DNA from: Sphingomonadales bacterium 12-68-11
GTDB lineage: Bacteria > Pseudomonadota > Alphaproteobacteria > Sphingomonadales > Sphingomonadaceae
Length of the DNA: 64,000 nucleotides
Assembly: GCA_002279825.1 (NCBI GenBank)
Contig: NCCV01000002.1
Span: forward strand, 43,148 to 107,147
Direction of reading: 5' to 3'
Shown here: one piece after another, positions 11,262-22,023 of the stretch
Layout: the number at the start of each line of letters is the position of its first letter
How positions within the stretch are numbered: the stretch's first letter is position 1
Notes under the pieces: model-generated
Database searches by the model: none
What the model was told of the DNA's origin: nothing
The model's input: only the letters and a program-made list of their open reading frames with translations
Position numbers and translations under genes: made by a program

Positions 11262-14200
11262 ATGCCCAAACGCACTGACATCTCCTCGATCCTCGTCATC
11301 GGCGCCGGCCCGATCATCATCGGCCAGGCCTGCGAGTTCGACTATTCGGGCACCCAGGCGATCAAGGCGCTGAAGGAGGAGGGCTACCGCGTGGTCCTCG
11401 TCAACTCCAACCCGGCGACGATCATGACCGATCCCGAGTTCGCCGACGCGACCTATGTTGAGCCGATCACGCCCGAGATCGTCGCCAAGATCATCGCCAA
11501 GGAGCGCCCCGACGCGCTGCTTCCGACGATGGGCGGGCAGACCGCGCTCAACTGCGCGCTGGCGCTGTTCAACGACGGCACGCTGGCGAAGTACGGCGTC
11601 AAGATGATCGGCGCCGATGCCGACGCGATCGACAAGGCCGAGAACCGCCAGCGGTTCCGCGAGGCGATGGACAAGATCGGGCTCGAAAGCGCCCGCTCGG
11701 GCGTCGCCACTACGCTCGGCGAGGCCCTCGCGGTGCTGGAGCGGACCGGGCTGCCCTCGATCATCCGGCCCAGCTTCACGCTTGGCGGCACCGGCGGCGG
11801 CATCGCCTACAACCGCGCCGAATTCGAAACCATCGTCCGTTCGGGGCTCGAGGCGTCGCCCACCACCGAAGTGCTGATCGAGGAATCGCTGCTCGGGTGG
11901 AAGGAGTTCGAGATGGAAGTCGTGCGCGATCGCGCCGACAACGCCATCATCATCTGCGCGATCGAGAACGTCGATCCGATGGGGGTCCACACCGGCGATT
12001 CGATCACCGTGGCGCCCGCGCTGACGCTGACCGACAAGGAATACCAGATCATGCGCTCGGCGAGCATCGCCGTGCTGCGCGAGATCGGGGTCGAGACCGG
12101 CGGCTCGAACGTCCAGTTCGCGGTCAATCCCAAGGACGGGCGGCTCATCGTGATCGAGATGAACCCGCGCGTCTCGCGGTCCTCGGCGCTCGCGTCCAAG
12201 GCGACCGGCTTCCCGATCGCGCGCGTCGCCGCCAAGCTGGCGGTCGGCTACACGCTCGACGAGATCACCAACGAGATCACCGGCGCCACGCCCGCCGCGT
12301 TCGAACCGACGATCGATTACGTGGTCACCAAGATCCCGCGCTTCGCGTTCGAGAAATTCAAGGGCACCGAGCCCTTGCTGTCCACGGCGATGAAGTCGGT
12401 CGGCGAAGTCATGGCGATCGGCCGCAACTTCAAGGAATCGCTGCAGAAGGCGCTGCGCGGGCTCGAGACCGGGCTCGACGGGTTCAACCGCCAGCTCGCG
12501 CTCGAAGGCGCCAGCCGCGATGTCGTCGTCGCCGCGCTCAGCCGCGCCACGCCCGACCGGCTGCTCCAGGTCGCGCAGGCGTTCCGCGAAGGTTTCACGG
12601 TCGACGAAATCAACGCGATCACGCACTACGATCCGTGGTTCCTGCGCCACATCGAAGAGATCGTCGCCGAAGAGCAAGCGATCTCCGCCAACGGCCTGCC
12701 GACCGACGCTGACGGGTTGCGGCGGCTCAAGGCGATGGGCTTTTCCGACAAGCGCCTCGCCACGCTGGCGGTGCGCTCGGTGGGCGTGGCTGGCGGCATG
12801 GCCGAGACCCAGGCACGCCGCTCCGGCCTGCTCCACGACGCGCTGCTGGCGATGGCCGGGGCGACCAGCGAGGACGAAGTGCGCGCGCTGCGCGAGCGGC
12901 TCGGCGTGCTGCCGGTGTTCAAGCGCATCGATAGCTGCGCCGCCGAGTTCGAGGCGATCACGCCCTACATGTACTCGACGTACGAGGCGCCCAGCTTCGG
13001 CGAACCCGAGAACGAGGCCTGGCCGAGCGAACGCGAGAAGATCGTCATTCTCGGTGGCGGCCCCAACCGGATCGGGCAGGGCATCGAGTTCGACTATTGC
13101 TGCGTCCACGCCTGCTTCGCGCTGAGCGAGGCGGGCTACGAAACCATCATGGTCAACTGCAACCCCGAGACCGTCAGCACCGACTACGACACGTCGGACC
13201 GGCTCTACTTCGAACCGCTCACCGCCGAGGACGTGCTCGAAGTTCTGCGCGTCGAGCAGTCGCGCGGCACGCTCAAGGGCGTGATCGTGCAGTTCGGCGG
13301 GCAGACCCCGCTCAAGCTCGCGGGCGCGCTCGAAGCCGCCGGGATCCCGATCCTCGGCACTTCGCCCGACGCCATCGACCTTGCCGAGGACCGCGAGCGG
13401 TTCGCCAAGCTGGTCAACAAGCTCGGCCTGCTCCAGCCGCAGAACGGCATCGCGCGCAGCCGCGACGAGGCGCTCGCGGTCGCGCACCGTATCGGTTACC
13501 CGGTGCTGCTGCGGCCGAGCTACGTGCTCGGCGGGCGCGCGATGGAGATCGTCGACAGCGACGCCCAGCTCGATTCCTACATCGCCACCGCGGTCAACGT
13601 CTCGGGCGATAGCCCGGTGCTGATCGACCAGTACTTGCGCGACGCGATCGAATGCGACGTGGATGCGCTGTGCGACGGCGAGCAGGTCACGGTCGCGGCA
13701 GTCATGCAGCACATTGAGGAAGCCGGCGTCCATTCGGGCGACAGCGCCTGCACGCTTCCCCCTTACAACCTGCCCGCCGAAATCATCGCCGAGATGGAAC
13801 GCCAGGCCGAAGCGCTGGCGCTCAATCTCGGGGTGGTCGGGCTGATGAACGTGCAGTTCGCGGTCAAGGACGGGCTGGTCTATCTGATCGAAGTCAATCC
13901 GCGCGCCAGCCGAACGGTGCCGTTCGTCGCCAAGGCGATCGGCCAGCCGATCGCCAAGTTCGCGGCGCGGATCATGGCCGGAGAGAAGCTCGCCGACCTG
14001 CCGCCGATCAAGCGCAAGATCGACTACATGGCGGTCAAGGAGGCGGTGTTCCCGTGGGCGCGCTTCCCCGGCGCCGATCCGGTGCTGACGCCCGAAATGA
14101 AATCGACCGGCGAAGTGATGGGCATCGACCGCGATTTCCCGACCGCCTATATCAAGTCGCAGCTCGGCGAGGGGACCGTGCTGCCCGAACGCGGCATCGT

Positions 14201-14585
14201 GTTCGTCTCGGTCAAGGACAGCGACAAGACGCATATCCTCGAGCCGGTTCGCCAACTGGTCGGGCACGGCTTCGACATCATCGCGACCGGCGGCACCCAG
14301 CAGTTCCTGGCCGAAGCGGGCCTCCCGGTCGAGCGTGTGAACAAAGTCGCAGAGGGCCGCCGTCACATCGTCGACCGCATCGTCGACGGCGAGATCGCCT
14401 TGATCTTCAACACCACCGAAGGCTGGCAAAGCCTGCAGGACAGCAAATCGATCCGCGCCTCGGCGCTGCAGATGAAAGTCCCGTACTATACCACCGCGGC
14501 GGCCTCGGCCGCGGTCGCCCTGGCGATAACCTCGGTCAGGGTCAGCGAACTTGAAGTGCGTTCGTTGCAAGACTATTATACTTAG
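11262..14585 (+). CDS. carB: Carbamoyl-phosphate synthase large subunit
   Basis: 1107-residue synthetase with two homologous ATP-grasp halves. The first half opens with [21 protein letters not shown] and the second with [19 protein letters not shown], each followed by the nucleotide-binding [10 protein letters not shown] or [11 protein letters not shown]. The C-terminal allosteric MGS-like domain is present (residues about 950-1107, [18 protein letters not shown]). It combines ammonia from CarA with bicarbonate and two ATP. It is separated from carA by the foreign gene but still in one transcriptional direction. Confidence 0.97.
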   Translation: MPKRTDISSILVIGAGPIIIGQACEFDYSGTQAIKALKEEGYRVVLVNSNPATIMTDPEFADATYVEPITPEIVAKIIAKERPDALLPTMGGQTALNCALALFNDGTLAKYGVKMIGADADAIDKAENRQRFREAMDKIGLESARSGVATTLGEALAVLERTGLPSIIRPSFTLGGTGGGIAYNRAEFETIVRSGLEASPTTEVLIEESLLGWKEFEMEVVRDRADNAIIICAIENVDPMGVHTGDSITVAPALTLTDKEYQIMRSASIAVLREIGVETGGSNVQFAVNPKDGRLIVIEMNPRVSRSSALASKATGFPIARVAAKLAVGYTLDEITNEITGATPAAFEPTIDYVVTKIPRFAFEKFKGTEPLLSTAMKSVGEVMAIGRNFKESLQKALRGLETGLDGFNRQLALEGASRDVVVAALSRATPDRLLQVAQAFREGFTVDEINAITHYDPWFLRHIEEIVAEEQAISANGLPTDADGLRRLKAMGFSDKRLATLAVRSVGVAGGMAETQARRSGLLHDALLAMAGATSEDEVRALRERLGVLPVFKRIDSCAAEFEAITPYMYSTYEAPSFGEPENEAWPSEREKIVILGGGPNRIGQGIEFDYCCVHACFALSEAGYETIMVNCNPETVSTDYDTSDRLYFEPLTAEDVLEVLRVEQSRGTLKGVIVQFGGQTPLKLAGALEAAGIPILGTSPDAIDLAEDRERFAKLVNKLGLLQPQNGIARSRDEALAVAHRIGYPVLLRPSYVLGGRAMEIVDSDAQLDSYIATAVNVSGDSPVLIDQYLRDAIECDVDALCDGEQVTVAAVMQHIEEAGVHSGDSACTLPPYNLPAEIIAEMERQAEALALNLGVVGLMNVQFAVKDGLVYLIEVNPRASRTVPFVAKAIGQPIAKFAARIMAGEKLADLPPIKRKIDYMAVKEAVFPWARFPGADPVLTPEMKSTGEVMGIDRDFPTAYIKSQLGEGTVLPERGIVFVSVKDSDKTHILEPVRQLVGHGFDIIATGGTQQFLAEAGLPVERVNKVAEGRRHIVDRIVDGEIALIFNTTEGWQSLQDSKSIRASALQMKVPYYTTAAASAAVALAITSVRVSELEVRSLQDYYT

Positions 14586-14685
14586 GAACCAGAAACCCTC
14601 ACCCCGACATCGGAGCCCTCGCGATCCGCCTCCCCGGCGGGCTAGGGTTCCTTTGACAGGGAGTCACGGACGAACAGGGAACGAC

Positions 14686-15153
14686 ATGGAACGAGTGCCG
14701 ATGCTCGCCGAGGGCTACGAAAAGCTGACGGCCGATCTCAAGGTTCTGCGCGAAGAGCGCCCCCGGATCGTCGACGCGATCGAGGAGGCGCGCGCGCACG
14801 GCGACTTGTCCGAAAACGCCGAATACCACGCCGCCAAGGAACGCCAGGGCCAGGTCGAGGCGCAGATTTCCGAGATCGAGGACCGGGTCAGCCGCGCGCA
14901 GATCATCGATCCGGCCTCGCTGTCGGGCACCAAAGTGGTGTTCGGCGCGACCGTGACCGTGCTGGACGACAACGACAAGCCGCAGCGCTACCAGATCGTC
15001 GGCCAGACCGAGGCGGACGCCAAGCAGGGCCGCATCTCCTACGATTCGCCGCTCGGCCGCGCGCTGATCGGCCGCTCGGTCGGCGACGACGTCGAAGTCA
15101 CCGTGCCGTCGGGCGACCGGTTCTACCAGGTCAAGAAAATCGAATTCATCTGA
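14686..15153 (+). CDS. greA: Transcription elongation factor GreA
   Basis: Rescues backtracked RNA polymerase by stimulating transcript cleavage; 155 residues from [14 protein letters not shown]. The N-terminal coiled coil carries the acidic tip ([20 protein letters not shown]), and the C-terminal FKBP-like domain contains [22 protein letters not shown]. The start at 14686 is preceded by AGGGA; the open frame upstream lacks similarity. It lies 100 bases after carB, a common alphaproteobacterial neighbour order. Confidence 0.95.
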   Translation: MERVPMLAEGYEKLTADLKVLREERPRIVDAIEEARAHGDLSENAEYHAAKERQGQVEAQISEIEDRVSRAQIIDPASLSGTKVVFGATVTVLDDNDKPQRYQIVGQTEADAKQGRISYDSPLGRALIGRSVGDDVEVTVPSGDRFYQVKKIEFI

Positions 15154-15160
15154 CCTGGTC

Positions 15161-15177
15161 CGCTCCTAACGGGAGCG
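15161..15177. terminator. Short hairpin between convergent greA and DUF4170 gene
   Basis: CGCTCC-TAACG-GGAGCG forms a perfect six-base-pair stem immediately after the greA stop. There is no T-run on either strand, so it is at best a weak or factor-assisted bidirectional terminator. Its position between convergent genes is the main support. Confidence 0.35.
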
Positions 15178-15181
15178 ATAC

Positions 15182-15409
15182 TCAGGACGCCGGCAGATCG
15201 GGCTCGAGCAGCCGGTGCAGGTGGACGATCACGTACCTCATCTCGGCATCGTCGACCGTGCGCTGCGCGTGGCTGCGCCAGGCTTCTTCGGCCTCGGCAT
15301 AGCTCGGGAAGATCCCGACCACGTGCACTTCTTCGAGATTCTGAAACTCGAGCGTCTGGGGGTCGGTCACGCGACCGCCCATCACCAGATGCAGCAACTG
15401 CTTAGCCAT
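15182..15409 (-). CDS. DUF4170 family protein
   Basis: A 75-residue cytosolic protein matching the alphaproteobacterial DUF4170 pattern: MAKQLLHLVMGGRVTD at the N-terminus, EEVHVVGIFPSYAEAEEAW in the middle and DAEMRYVIVHLHRLLEPD at the end. The function of the family is unknown. It is convergent with greA. Confidence 0.85.
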   Translation of the reverse strand: MAKQLLHLVMGGRVTDPQTLEFQNLEEVHVVGIFPSYAEAEEAWRSHAQRTVDDAEMRYVIVHLHRLLEPDLPAS

Positions 15410-15480
15410 CGATAACCCCCGGACAGCGCCTGTTGGCGCCGATCCTTAGGCAATTGGCTTCGCGCCGCAAGCGGTGCGGC

Positions 15481-15966
15481 TCAATTGACGCGGTCGTGGA
15501 ACGCTTTCGAGAGCCGCTTGCCGGCCCGGCGGGCCATCGACTGCGCGGCAGAACCGCCGTCGCGGGCGCGGTCAGCCACCGTTTCGCCCAGACCGCCAAG
15601 CGTATCGACACCGACTTTGCGGGCTTCGTCGGCCGCGGCCAGCGCCTGCTGGGCATAGCCGAGCGCGAGTTCGGCACCGAGCGCCGCCAGTCCGGCCGCG
15701 CGCGATCCGGCCCGGCTCGCCGCCTTACGCGTCGGCGAGCCGCGAAACAGTGTGCTGGCCAGCACGCCCAGCGCGATCCCGCCCGCGATCGTGGCGACCG
15801 GATGCTCTTTGGCGAAGGCGATGACCCGATCCTTGGTCTCGATGGCGCGCTCTCCCGCGCGATCGACGATCGTGGTCCGGCCGCGATCTTCATTGCGGGC
15901 CACGCCCTTGGCGACCTTCTCGCGTATCTGCTGACGCTTAGCTTCGGCCATCGCTTGCTCCACCAC
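15481..15966 (-). CDS. Hypothetical protein, Ala-rich with one membrane-like segment
   Basis: Up to 161 residues; ATG at 15951 (MAEAKRQQIREKVAKG) is an alternative and perhaps better start. A basic amphipathic N-terminus is followed by a hydrophobic stretch about residues 60-72 (ATIAGGIALGVLAS), then an Ala-rich helical C-terminal half. It is the last gene of a four-gene minus-strand run with YqjE- and YqjD-like proteins. The hydrophobic segment preceded by FAKEHPV resembles the anchors of DUF883/DUF3618 stress-associated membrane proteins, but the match is loose. Confidence 0.7.
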   Translation of the reverse strand: MVEQAMAEAKRQQIREKVAKGVARNEDRGRTTIVDRAGERAIETKDRVIAFAKEHPVATIAGGIALGVLASTLFRGSPTRKAASRAGSRAAGLAALGAELALGYAQQALAAADEARKVGVDTLGGLGETVADRARDGGSAAQSMARRAGKRLSKAFHDRVN

Positions 15967-15974
15967 CCGTTGTT

Positions 15975-16304
15975 CTAGTCATCGTCCGAACGGTCATCGG
16001 CATCGTCGGGTTCCGCGTCGGGATCGTCGAACAGCGAAGAAATCGCGCGCAGGATCGGGCCGCGCGCCAGCCACAGCACGAGCGCGATCCCAAGCGCCGC
16101 GATCTTGCCGCGATGCGCCTCCGCATAGTCGACCGCGTCGTCGACCATGTCCATGGTGCCGTCGCCGATCCGGTCGGCAAGCCGCGTCCCGAGCCCGCGC
16201 TCGCGCAAGTCGGCGCGCAGCAGCGCGAGGTCGGACTTGAACAGACCCAGCGCCGCATCGCGCAGTGCCAGATCTTCCGCGAGTTGGCGTTCGAGCCGGT
16301 TCAT
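15975..16304 (-). CDS. Hypothetical membrane-anchored protein (DUF3618-like)
   Basis: 109 residues: an amphipathic helical N-terminus (LERQLAEDLALRDAALGLFK), a hydrophobic segment about residues 68-88 (KIAALGIALVLWLARGPIL) and a very acidic tail (DDPDAEPDDADDRSDDD). The start overlaps the stop of the upstream holin-like gene by four bases. The layout recalls DUF3618 or other small ribosome- or membrane-associated proteins; I infer only a peripheral membrane role. Confidence 0.72.
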   Translation of the reverse strand: MNRLERQLAEDLALRDAALGLFKSDLALLRADLRERGLGTRLADRIGDGTMDMVDDAVDYAEAHRGKIAALGIALVLWLARGPILRAISSLFDDPDAEPDDADDRSDDD

Positions 16305-16762
16305 TCGCCGCTGGTCCGCTCCGGCGCGATCAGGGACAGCAGACCCACCCAGCGCTTCGCGGAGGCGCGTGCCGCCAGTGCGGCCGCCAGCATCAAGAGC
16401 CCCACCACCAGCGCAGCGGCGCCCCAGGCCGTCAGCAACGGGGCGAGCGCGATGATCGCCCCGACGGTCAGCCCGATGAGCGCGAGGAAGCCCAGCAGCA
16501 TCGCCACCGCGCCAAAGATGAGCGCGGACTTGGCCCGATCGGCAACCACCGCCGCGCGGGTCTTCTGAAAGGCGAATTCGGCTTCGAGGTAAGTCTTGCC
16601 GTCGTCGATCAACGCTTCGACATCGTCGAACAACGAGCGCGCCTCGATATCCTCGTAGGCGCTGTCGTTGTCGGGCGCCGGATCACCTGCCGTGTCCGGC
16701 ATGTCTTGCAAACCTGCTCCCAGCCCCCCCGGACCGGGCCGGTCGTCCGCCGGCTCGGTCAC
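16301..16762 (-). CDS. Phage-holin-III-like/YqjE-like membrane protein
   Basis: 153 residues with an acidic N-terminus, a central helix (LEAEFAFQKTRAAVVADRAK) and two adjacent membrane segments (ALIFGAVAMLLGFLALIGL and LLTAWGAAALVVGLLMLAA). This is the topology of the YqjE/DUF1469 putative holin superfamily. In E. coli yqjE sits beside yqjD; here too the neighbour at 16769 looks YqjD-like. The name reflects topology rather than phage origin. Confidence 0.72.
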   Translation of the reverse strand: MTEPADDRPGPGGLGAGLQDMPDTAGDPAPDNDSAYEDIEARSLFDDVEALIDDGKTYLEAEFAFQKTRAAVVADRAKSALIFGAVAMLLGFLALIGLTVGAIIALAPLLTAWGAAALVVGLLMLAAALAARASAKRWVGLLSLIAPERTSGE

Positions 16763-16768
16763 CGGGTC

Positions 16769-17314
16769 TTACTTGCGGCGCAAAATGCGGGCGACCAGAA
16801 ATCCGGCAAGCGCAGCCAAGCCGACCGCGGCGGCCGGGCTCTTGCGGACCAGCTCGCGCGCATCCGCGCCAAGTTCGTCGAGACTCTTCTGATCGAGCTT
16901 GCTCGCGGTGTCGCCGAGAGTCTTCGAGGCCGTGCGGGCGTAGTCGCCGTACCGCGCACCCAGCTTCTCGTCGATCGTCCCGGCATTGTCGTCGATCACG
17001 CGCGCGAGACCGGAAATCGCCTCGCTGGCGCGGGCCTTGCCTTCGACCGCCAGTTCACCGGCCTTGGTCTTGGCTTCGGCGACCCAGTCCTCGCTCCGCT
17101 CGCGCGCCTGCGAGCCATAGGCATTGGCCTTGTCGCGCGCTTCCGACTTCAGCGCGACCGCACCGGCGCGCGCTTCGTCGAGCGCGGCATTGAAGCGCGA
17201 GCGCGCCTCGGAAGTGCTGGCTCCGGCTGCGGCGGCCTCGGGAGCAGCCACGACGGCGGACCCCGCGGCGGGCTTGCGTTTGGGGGTGGTGGACTTGGCA
17301 GCGGTGTCGGCCAT
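16769..17314 (-). CDS. YqjD-like (DUF883-type) C-tail-anchored protein
   Basis: 181 residues: a Lys/Ala/Pro-rich disordered N-terminus, a long charged helix (SRFNAALDEARAGAVALKSE onward), and a C-terminal segment ELVRKSPAAAVGLAALAGFL followed by RRK. This resembles the DUF883 ending of YqjD/ElaB, in which an ENPW-like turn precedes the anchor. The start is ATG 17314 with an AAGGGAAA ribosome site; the frame further upstream is not family-like. It is first gene of the four-gene set and divergent from eno. YqjD and ElaB are known to associate with ribosomes and membranes in stationary phase; that role here is inferred. Confidence 0.75.
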   Translation of the reverse strand: MADTAAKSTTPKRKPAAGSAVVAAPEAAAAGASTSEARSRFNAALDEARAGAVALKSEARDKANAYGSQARERSEDWVAEAKTKAGELAVEGKARASEAISGLARVIDDNAGTIDEKLGARYGDYARTASKTLGDTASKLDQKSLDELGADARELVRKSPAAAVGLAALAGFLVARILRRK

Positions 17315-17409
17315 ATAATTTCCCTTTCCGTGACGCGCGGACGGCTCACGCCGCCGGTCGTACATACCTCTTGCGAACGCGACTTGCACCCCTTGGTTCC
17401 GTTGCATAG

Positions 17410-18762
<1,353 letters not shown>

Positions 18763-18766
18763 GCGC

Positions 18767-19657
18767 TCAGCTCAGATAGAAATCCTTCGCCTGGAGCGGC
18801 TCGGGCGCCGGTTCGCCGAGGTGCGGCGCTAAGCTGATCTCGGCGGCGCGGCAGATCGCGTCGAGCGGCAGGGCATTGGGCGTGGTGCCGAACGGATGGC
18901 TCAGTTCCTCGCTGACTTCGGCAAGGCCAAGGAACACATAGGCCACGATCCCGACCACGACCGGCGTAAACCAGCCCGCCGCGCTCACCAACGACAGCGG
19001 CAACAGCAGGCAGAACAGATACGCGGTCCGGTAGATCAGCAGCGAATAGACGTAGGGCAGGGGCGTCCCTGCGATCCGCTCGCACCCCGCCTGCTGCGCG
19101 GCCATCGCGCCGAGCCGCTCGGCCAGCGTGCGCGCCCCGAACCCGTCGATCGTCCCATCGGCGAGCCCCGCCGCGACTTGCTCCGCCAGTCGGTCGAGCG
19201 CGGCGCAAGGCGGGTGCGGGGCGTCGCGCAGCTCCGTAGACAGCGCCGCCGTCGAGTCATCATCGCCGAGCTGGCGCAGGTTCCGGCGGTGCAGGTGCAG
19301 GAACGCCAGCGCCAGCCGCAACATGGCCACACGCCGGGCGGGGTCGCGGACGAAGATCTCGGTCTCGCGCGCCAGACTGCGCATGTCCGCCAGCAACCCA
19401 CCCCACAGCTTGCGGGCTTCCCACCAGCGATCGTAGGCGGCGTTGTTGCGGAAACCCAGGAACAGCGACAGCGCGATGCCGAAGATCGCGAATCCGAGAT
19501 CGGCGACTTCGGGAAAGGCGTCCCACCGGTCATGCAGCACGACCATCAGCGCAGAGACCGCCATCAGGAACGCGATGCTCGGCGCGATCACCGGCACGAT
19601 CGAACCGCGCACCGCGAACAGCAGGTCGGACTTGCGAGGGCGGTCGCGGACGATCAT
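18767..19657 (-). CDS. Bestrophin-like (UPF0187) anion channel family protein
   Basis: 296 residues, the usual length of bacterial bestrophins. The hallmark FLGFRNNAAYDRWWEARKLWGG follows the first two membrane segments, and two further segments lie near residues 210-250 (LIYRTAYLFCLLLPLSLV). The C-terminus carries HPFGTTPNALPLDAICR, also family-typical. Bacterial bestrophins are pentameric channels conducting anions or cations. It is monocistronic and convergent with eno. Confidence 0.88.
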   Translation of the reverse strand: MIVRDRPRKSDLLFAVRGSIVPVIAPSIAFLMAVSALMVVLHDRWDAFPEVADLGFAIFGIALSLFLGFRNNAAYDRWWEARKLWGGLLADMRSLARETEIFVRDPARRVAMLRLALAFLHLHRRNLRQLGDDDSTAALSTELRDAPHPPCAALDRLAEQVAAGLADGTIDGFGARTLAERLGAMAAQQAGCERIAGTPLPYVYSLLIYRTAYLFCLLLPLSLVSAAGWFTPVVVGIVAYVFLGLAEVSEELSHPFGTTPNALPLDAICRAAEISLAPHLGEPAPEPLQAKDFYLS

Positions 19658-19724
19658 CGCATCGGCCTATAGCCGAACAGCCGGGTTAATCGACCGGGGC
19701 GTCCACACTGTTCCTACGGAGCGT

Positions 19725-21638
19725 CTACCGCCTCGGCAGCGCGAACGTCACGTAACGGTTCGGGCCGGCCTTGGGCGCGCCGAGCTGGTTGTGGAGGCCT
19801 TCGCCGCCGACCGGGATCGTCACGAACTGCCGGCCGCCCGCTTCGTAAACTGCCGGCACGCCTTCGGTGGCGGCGTCGAGCTGGTGCTCCCACAGCACTG
19901 CGCCCGTGTCCTGGTCGCGCGCGCGGAACATTCGGTCGCCAGCGGTACCGACGAACAGGAGCCCGCTCTTGGTGGTGACCGGTCCGCCCCGCGGCGCCTG
20001 GCTGCCGACATCCTCGGTCACGCCGCGCTCGCGTAGCACCCAGCTGGTGCCGTTGGGGATCCGCCACAGGATCTCGCCGGTGTTCATGTCATAGGCGGTC
20101 AGGAACGAGAACGGCGGCTTGATCGCCACCATGCCGTTGGCCGAGCGCAGGAAGTCGTATGGCGAACCGTAGGCGAGGTCATCGGGCCCGCGATTGGGGA
20201 TCACCGTCGTCGCGTTGGCGTTCGGCGGGGTCAGCTTGATCAGCACTGGCGTCTCGCGGCTGACCACGAAGAACCGCTGCCGCGCTGGATCGACCGCGCT
20301 GTTCCCCCAGTTCACGCCGCCGTTGTGGCCCGGCACCGAGATCGAGCCGCGCAGGCTCGGCGGAGTGAACAACCCCTCGTTGCGGCTCTCGCGCAGGATC
20401 TGGCGGATCCGCGCCTGATCCTCGGGCGGCAAGTGCGGGTTGATGTCGGCCTCGGTGAACTCCATTCGCACGAACGGCTGCGGCCAGGTCGGAAACGGCT
20501 GGGTGGGGGAGGTATCCTCGCCCGGCACGTCGCTTTGCGGCACCGGGCGTTCCTCGATCGGCCAGACCGGCTCGCCCGTGCGGCGGTCGAACACGAACAC
20601 GAAGCCGTGCTTGGCCGCGACGATCACCACCGGGATGCGCTTGCCGTCCTTGGTGATGGTCATCAGCTTGGGGGCATTGGGCAGGTCGAAGTCCCACAGG
20701 TCGTGATGCACGGTCTGGAAATGCCACAGCCGCTTGCCGGTGCGCGCATCGAGCGCGACGATCGAGTTGGCGAACAGGTTGTCGCCCGGGCGGTTGCCGC
20801 CGTAGAAATCGCCGCGCGCGGTGCCGGTCGGCACGAACACGATGCCGAGTTCGCTGTCGACGGTGAGCTCCGACCAGTTGTGGACCCCGCCGAACAGTTC
20901 GCGGTCCTTTTCCGGCCAGGTGTCCGACCCGAACTGCCCGAGGCGCGGCACGACGTTGAACACCCATTTCAGCGCGCCGGTGCGAATATCGTAGGCCTGG
21001 ATGTCGGCCGGGTGCGAGGCGTAGCCGCCCCCGGCGGGCAGCGAGACGATGAAGGTATCCTCGAAAACCCGGCCGGGGTTGCTGGTCATCAGCGGGCGCG
21101 GCGTCGGCGCATGCCCGTCGGGCAGTGCCTCGCGAATGTCGACGCTGAATCCGGGGACGTACTTGCCGGTGCGTGCATCGATCGCGCGCAGCAGGCCTTC
21201 GTTGAGGAATACCAGCCTGCGGTCGCTGCCGTCGGCGCTCTGCCAGTAGTTGATGCCGCGCGTGCTGATGCGCCCGGTGGCCTCGCTGATCCACAGCTCG
21301 CGGCCGGTCGCCGGGTCGAGCGCGGCGAGCCTGCCGTCGGCGCGCAGGACGTACATCGTGCCATGCACCACCAGCGGGTTGAACTGGGGCGCGGCGCCGT
21401 CGCCGGCCGGATACTCCCAGGCGACTGCGAGCTGATTCACGTTGCCTTTGTCGATCTGCTCGAGCGCCGAGTACTGCGCGCTCTCGGCCCCGCCCAGGTA
21501 GGCGTCCCAGCCGCGATAGTCGAAAGGCTCGCGCGGCAGCTCGGTGCTCGCGCCCGGGGCTTGCTGAGCATGCGCGGGCAGTGCCGGCAAGACGAGCGCC
21601 GAAGCGGCCAGCAGCGCGGCCTGGGTGACATGACGCAT
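19725..21638 (-). CDS. Secreted PQQ-dependent dehydrogenase (quinoprotein, glucose dehydrogenase type)
   Basis: 637 residues from MRHVTQAALL, with a Sec signal peptide ending in PAHAQQ. The beta-propeller carries tryptophan-docking repeats such as ALDPATGRELWI, ALDARTGKRLWHF and DQDTGAVLWEHQL. The fold resembles membrane-type glucose/quinate dehydrogenases without their N-terminal membrane domain, so it should act in the periplasm. No PQQ biosynthesis genes are in the window. An open frame continues past 21638 but crosses the end of the next gene and is ignored. The substrate is unknown. Confidence 0.88.
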   Translation of the reverse strand: MRHVTQAALLAASALVLPALPAHAQQAPGASTELPREPFDYRGWDAYLGGAESAQYSALEQIDKGNVNQLAVAWEYPAGDGAAPQFNPLVVHGTMYVLRADGRLAALDPATGRELWISEATGRISTRGINYWQSADGSDRRLVFLNEGLLRAIDARTGKYVPGFSVDIREALPDGHAPTPRPLMTSNPGRVFEDTFIVSLPAGGGYASHPADIQAYDIRTGALKWVFNVVPRLGQFGSDTWPEKDRELFGGVHNWSELTVDSELGIVFVPTGTARGDFYGGNRPGDNLFANSIVALDARTGKRLWHFQTVHHDLWDFDLPNAPKLMTITKDGKRIPVVIVAAKHGFVFVFDRRTGEPVWPIEERPVPQSDVPGEDTSPTQPFPTWPQPFVRMEFTEADINPHLPPEDQARIRQILRESRNEGLFTPPSLRGSISVPGHNGGVNWGNSAVDPARQRFFVVSRETPVLIKLTPPNANATTVIPNRGPDDLAYGSPYDFLRSANGMVAIKPPFSFLTAYDMNTGEILWRIPNGTSWVLRERGVTEDVGSQAPRGGPVTTKSGLLFVGTAGDRMFRARDQDTGAVLWEHQLDAATEGVPAVYEAGGRQFVTIPVGGEGLHNQLGAPKAGPNRYVTFALPRR

Positions 21639-21700
21639 CCGGGAAATCCTCTCGCTTTTGCCGGCGACAGTAAGCCCGCGCGCGGGCTCGTCAATCGCGG

Positions 21701-22009
21701 CTAGCGCGCCTCGGCCTCGACCTCGCGCTCGATCCGCTCCGCTTCCTGCTCGACGCGCTCGAGCACGGCTTTCTTCTTCGGATTGAGCAGGTACTGCCAC
21801 ACGCCCCAGGCGTTGATCAGCAGCAGCACCGCGTTCATCGCGGCGATCGGCAAGGCATCGCTGGTCAGGCCCGAAACGATCCAGGTCGCTGCCACCGCGC
21901 AGAACAGCACGAAGCCCCAGCCGGTCACTTTGCGCCCCAGATCGGCGGCAACGAGCGCGGCGGCGATCATCGTGCCGAGCGCGGCGATCCATTCGAGCGG
22001 GCCGTTCAT
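21701..22009 (-). CDS. Small three-segment membrane protein
   Basis: 102 residues with three hydrophobic segments (LEWIAALGTMIAAALVAADL, GFVLFCAVAATWIVSGL, AAMNAVLLLINAWGVWQYLL) and a charged helical C-terminus (KKKAVLERVEQEAERIER). It lies 14 bases downstream of the DUF1501 gene on the same strand and may share its transcript. I do not recognise the family with confidence. Confidence 0.7.
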   Translation of the reverse strand: MNGPLEWIAALGTMIAAALVAADLGRKVTGWGFVLFCAVAATWIVSGLTSDALPIAAMNAVLLLINAWGVWQYLLNPKKKAVLERVEQEAERIEREVEAEAR

Positions 22010-22023
22010 GCCCGCCTCAGCGC

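Noticed and set aside
11241-14570. Very long open frame antisense to carB
   Set aside because: It mirrors a clear carB gene; its Arg/His/Asp-rich, low-complexity translation is what high third-position GC produces on the opposite strand.
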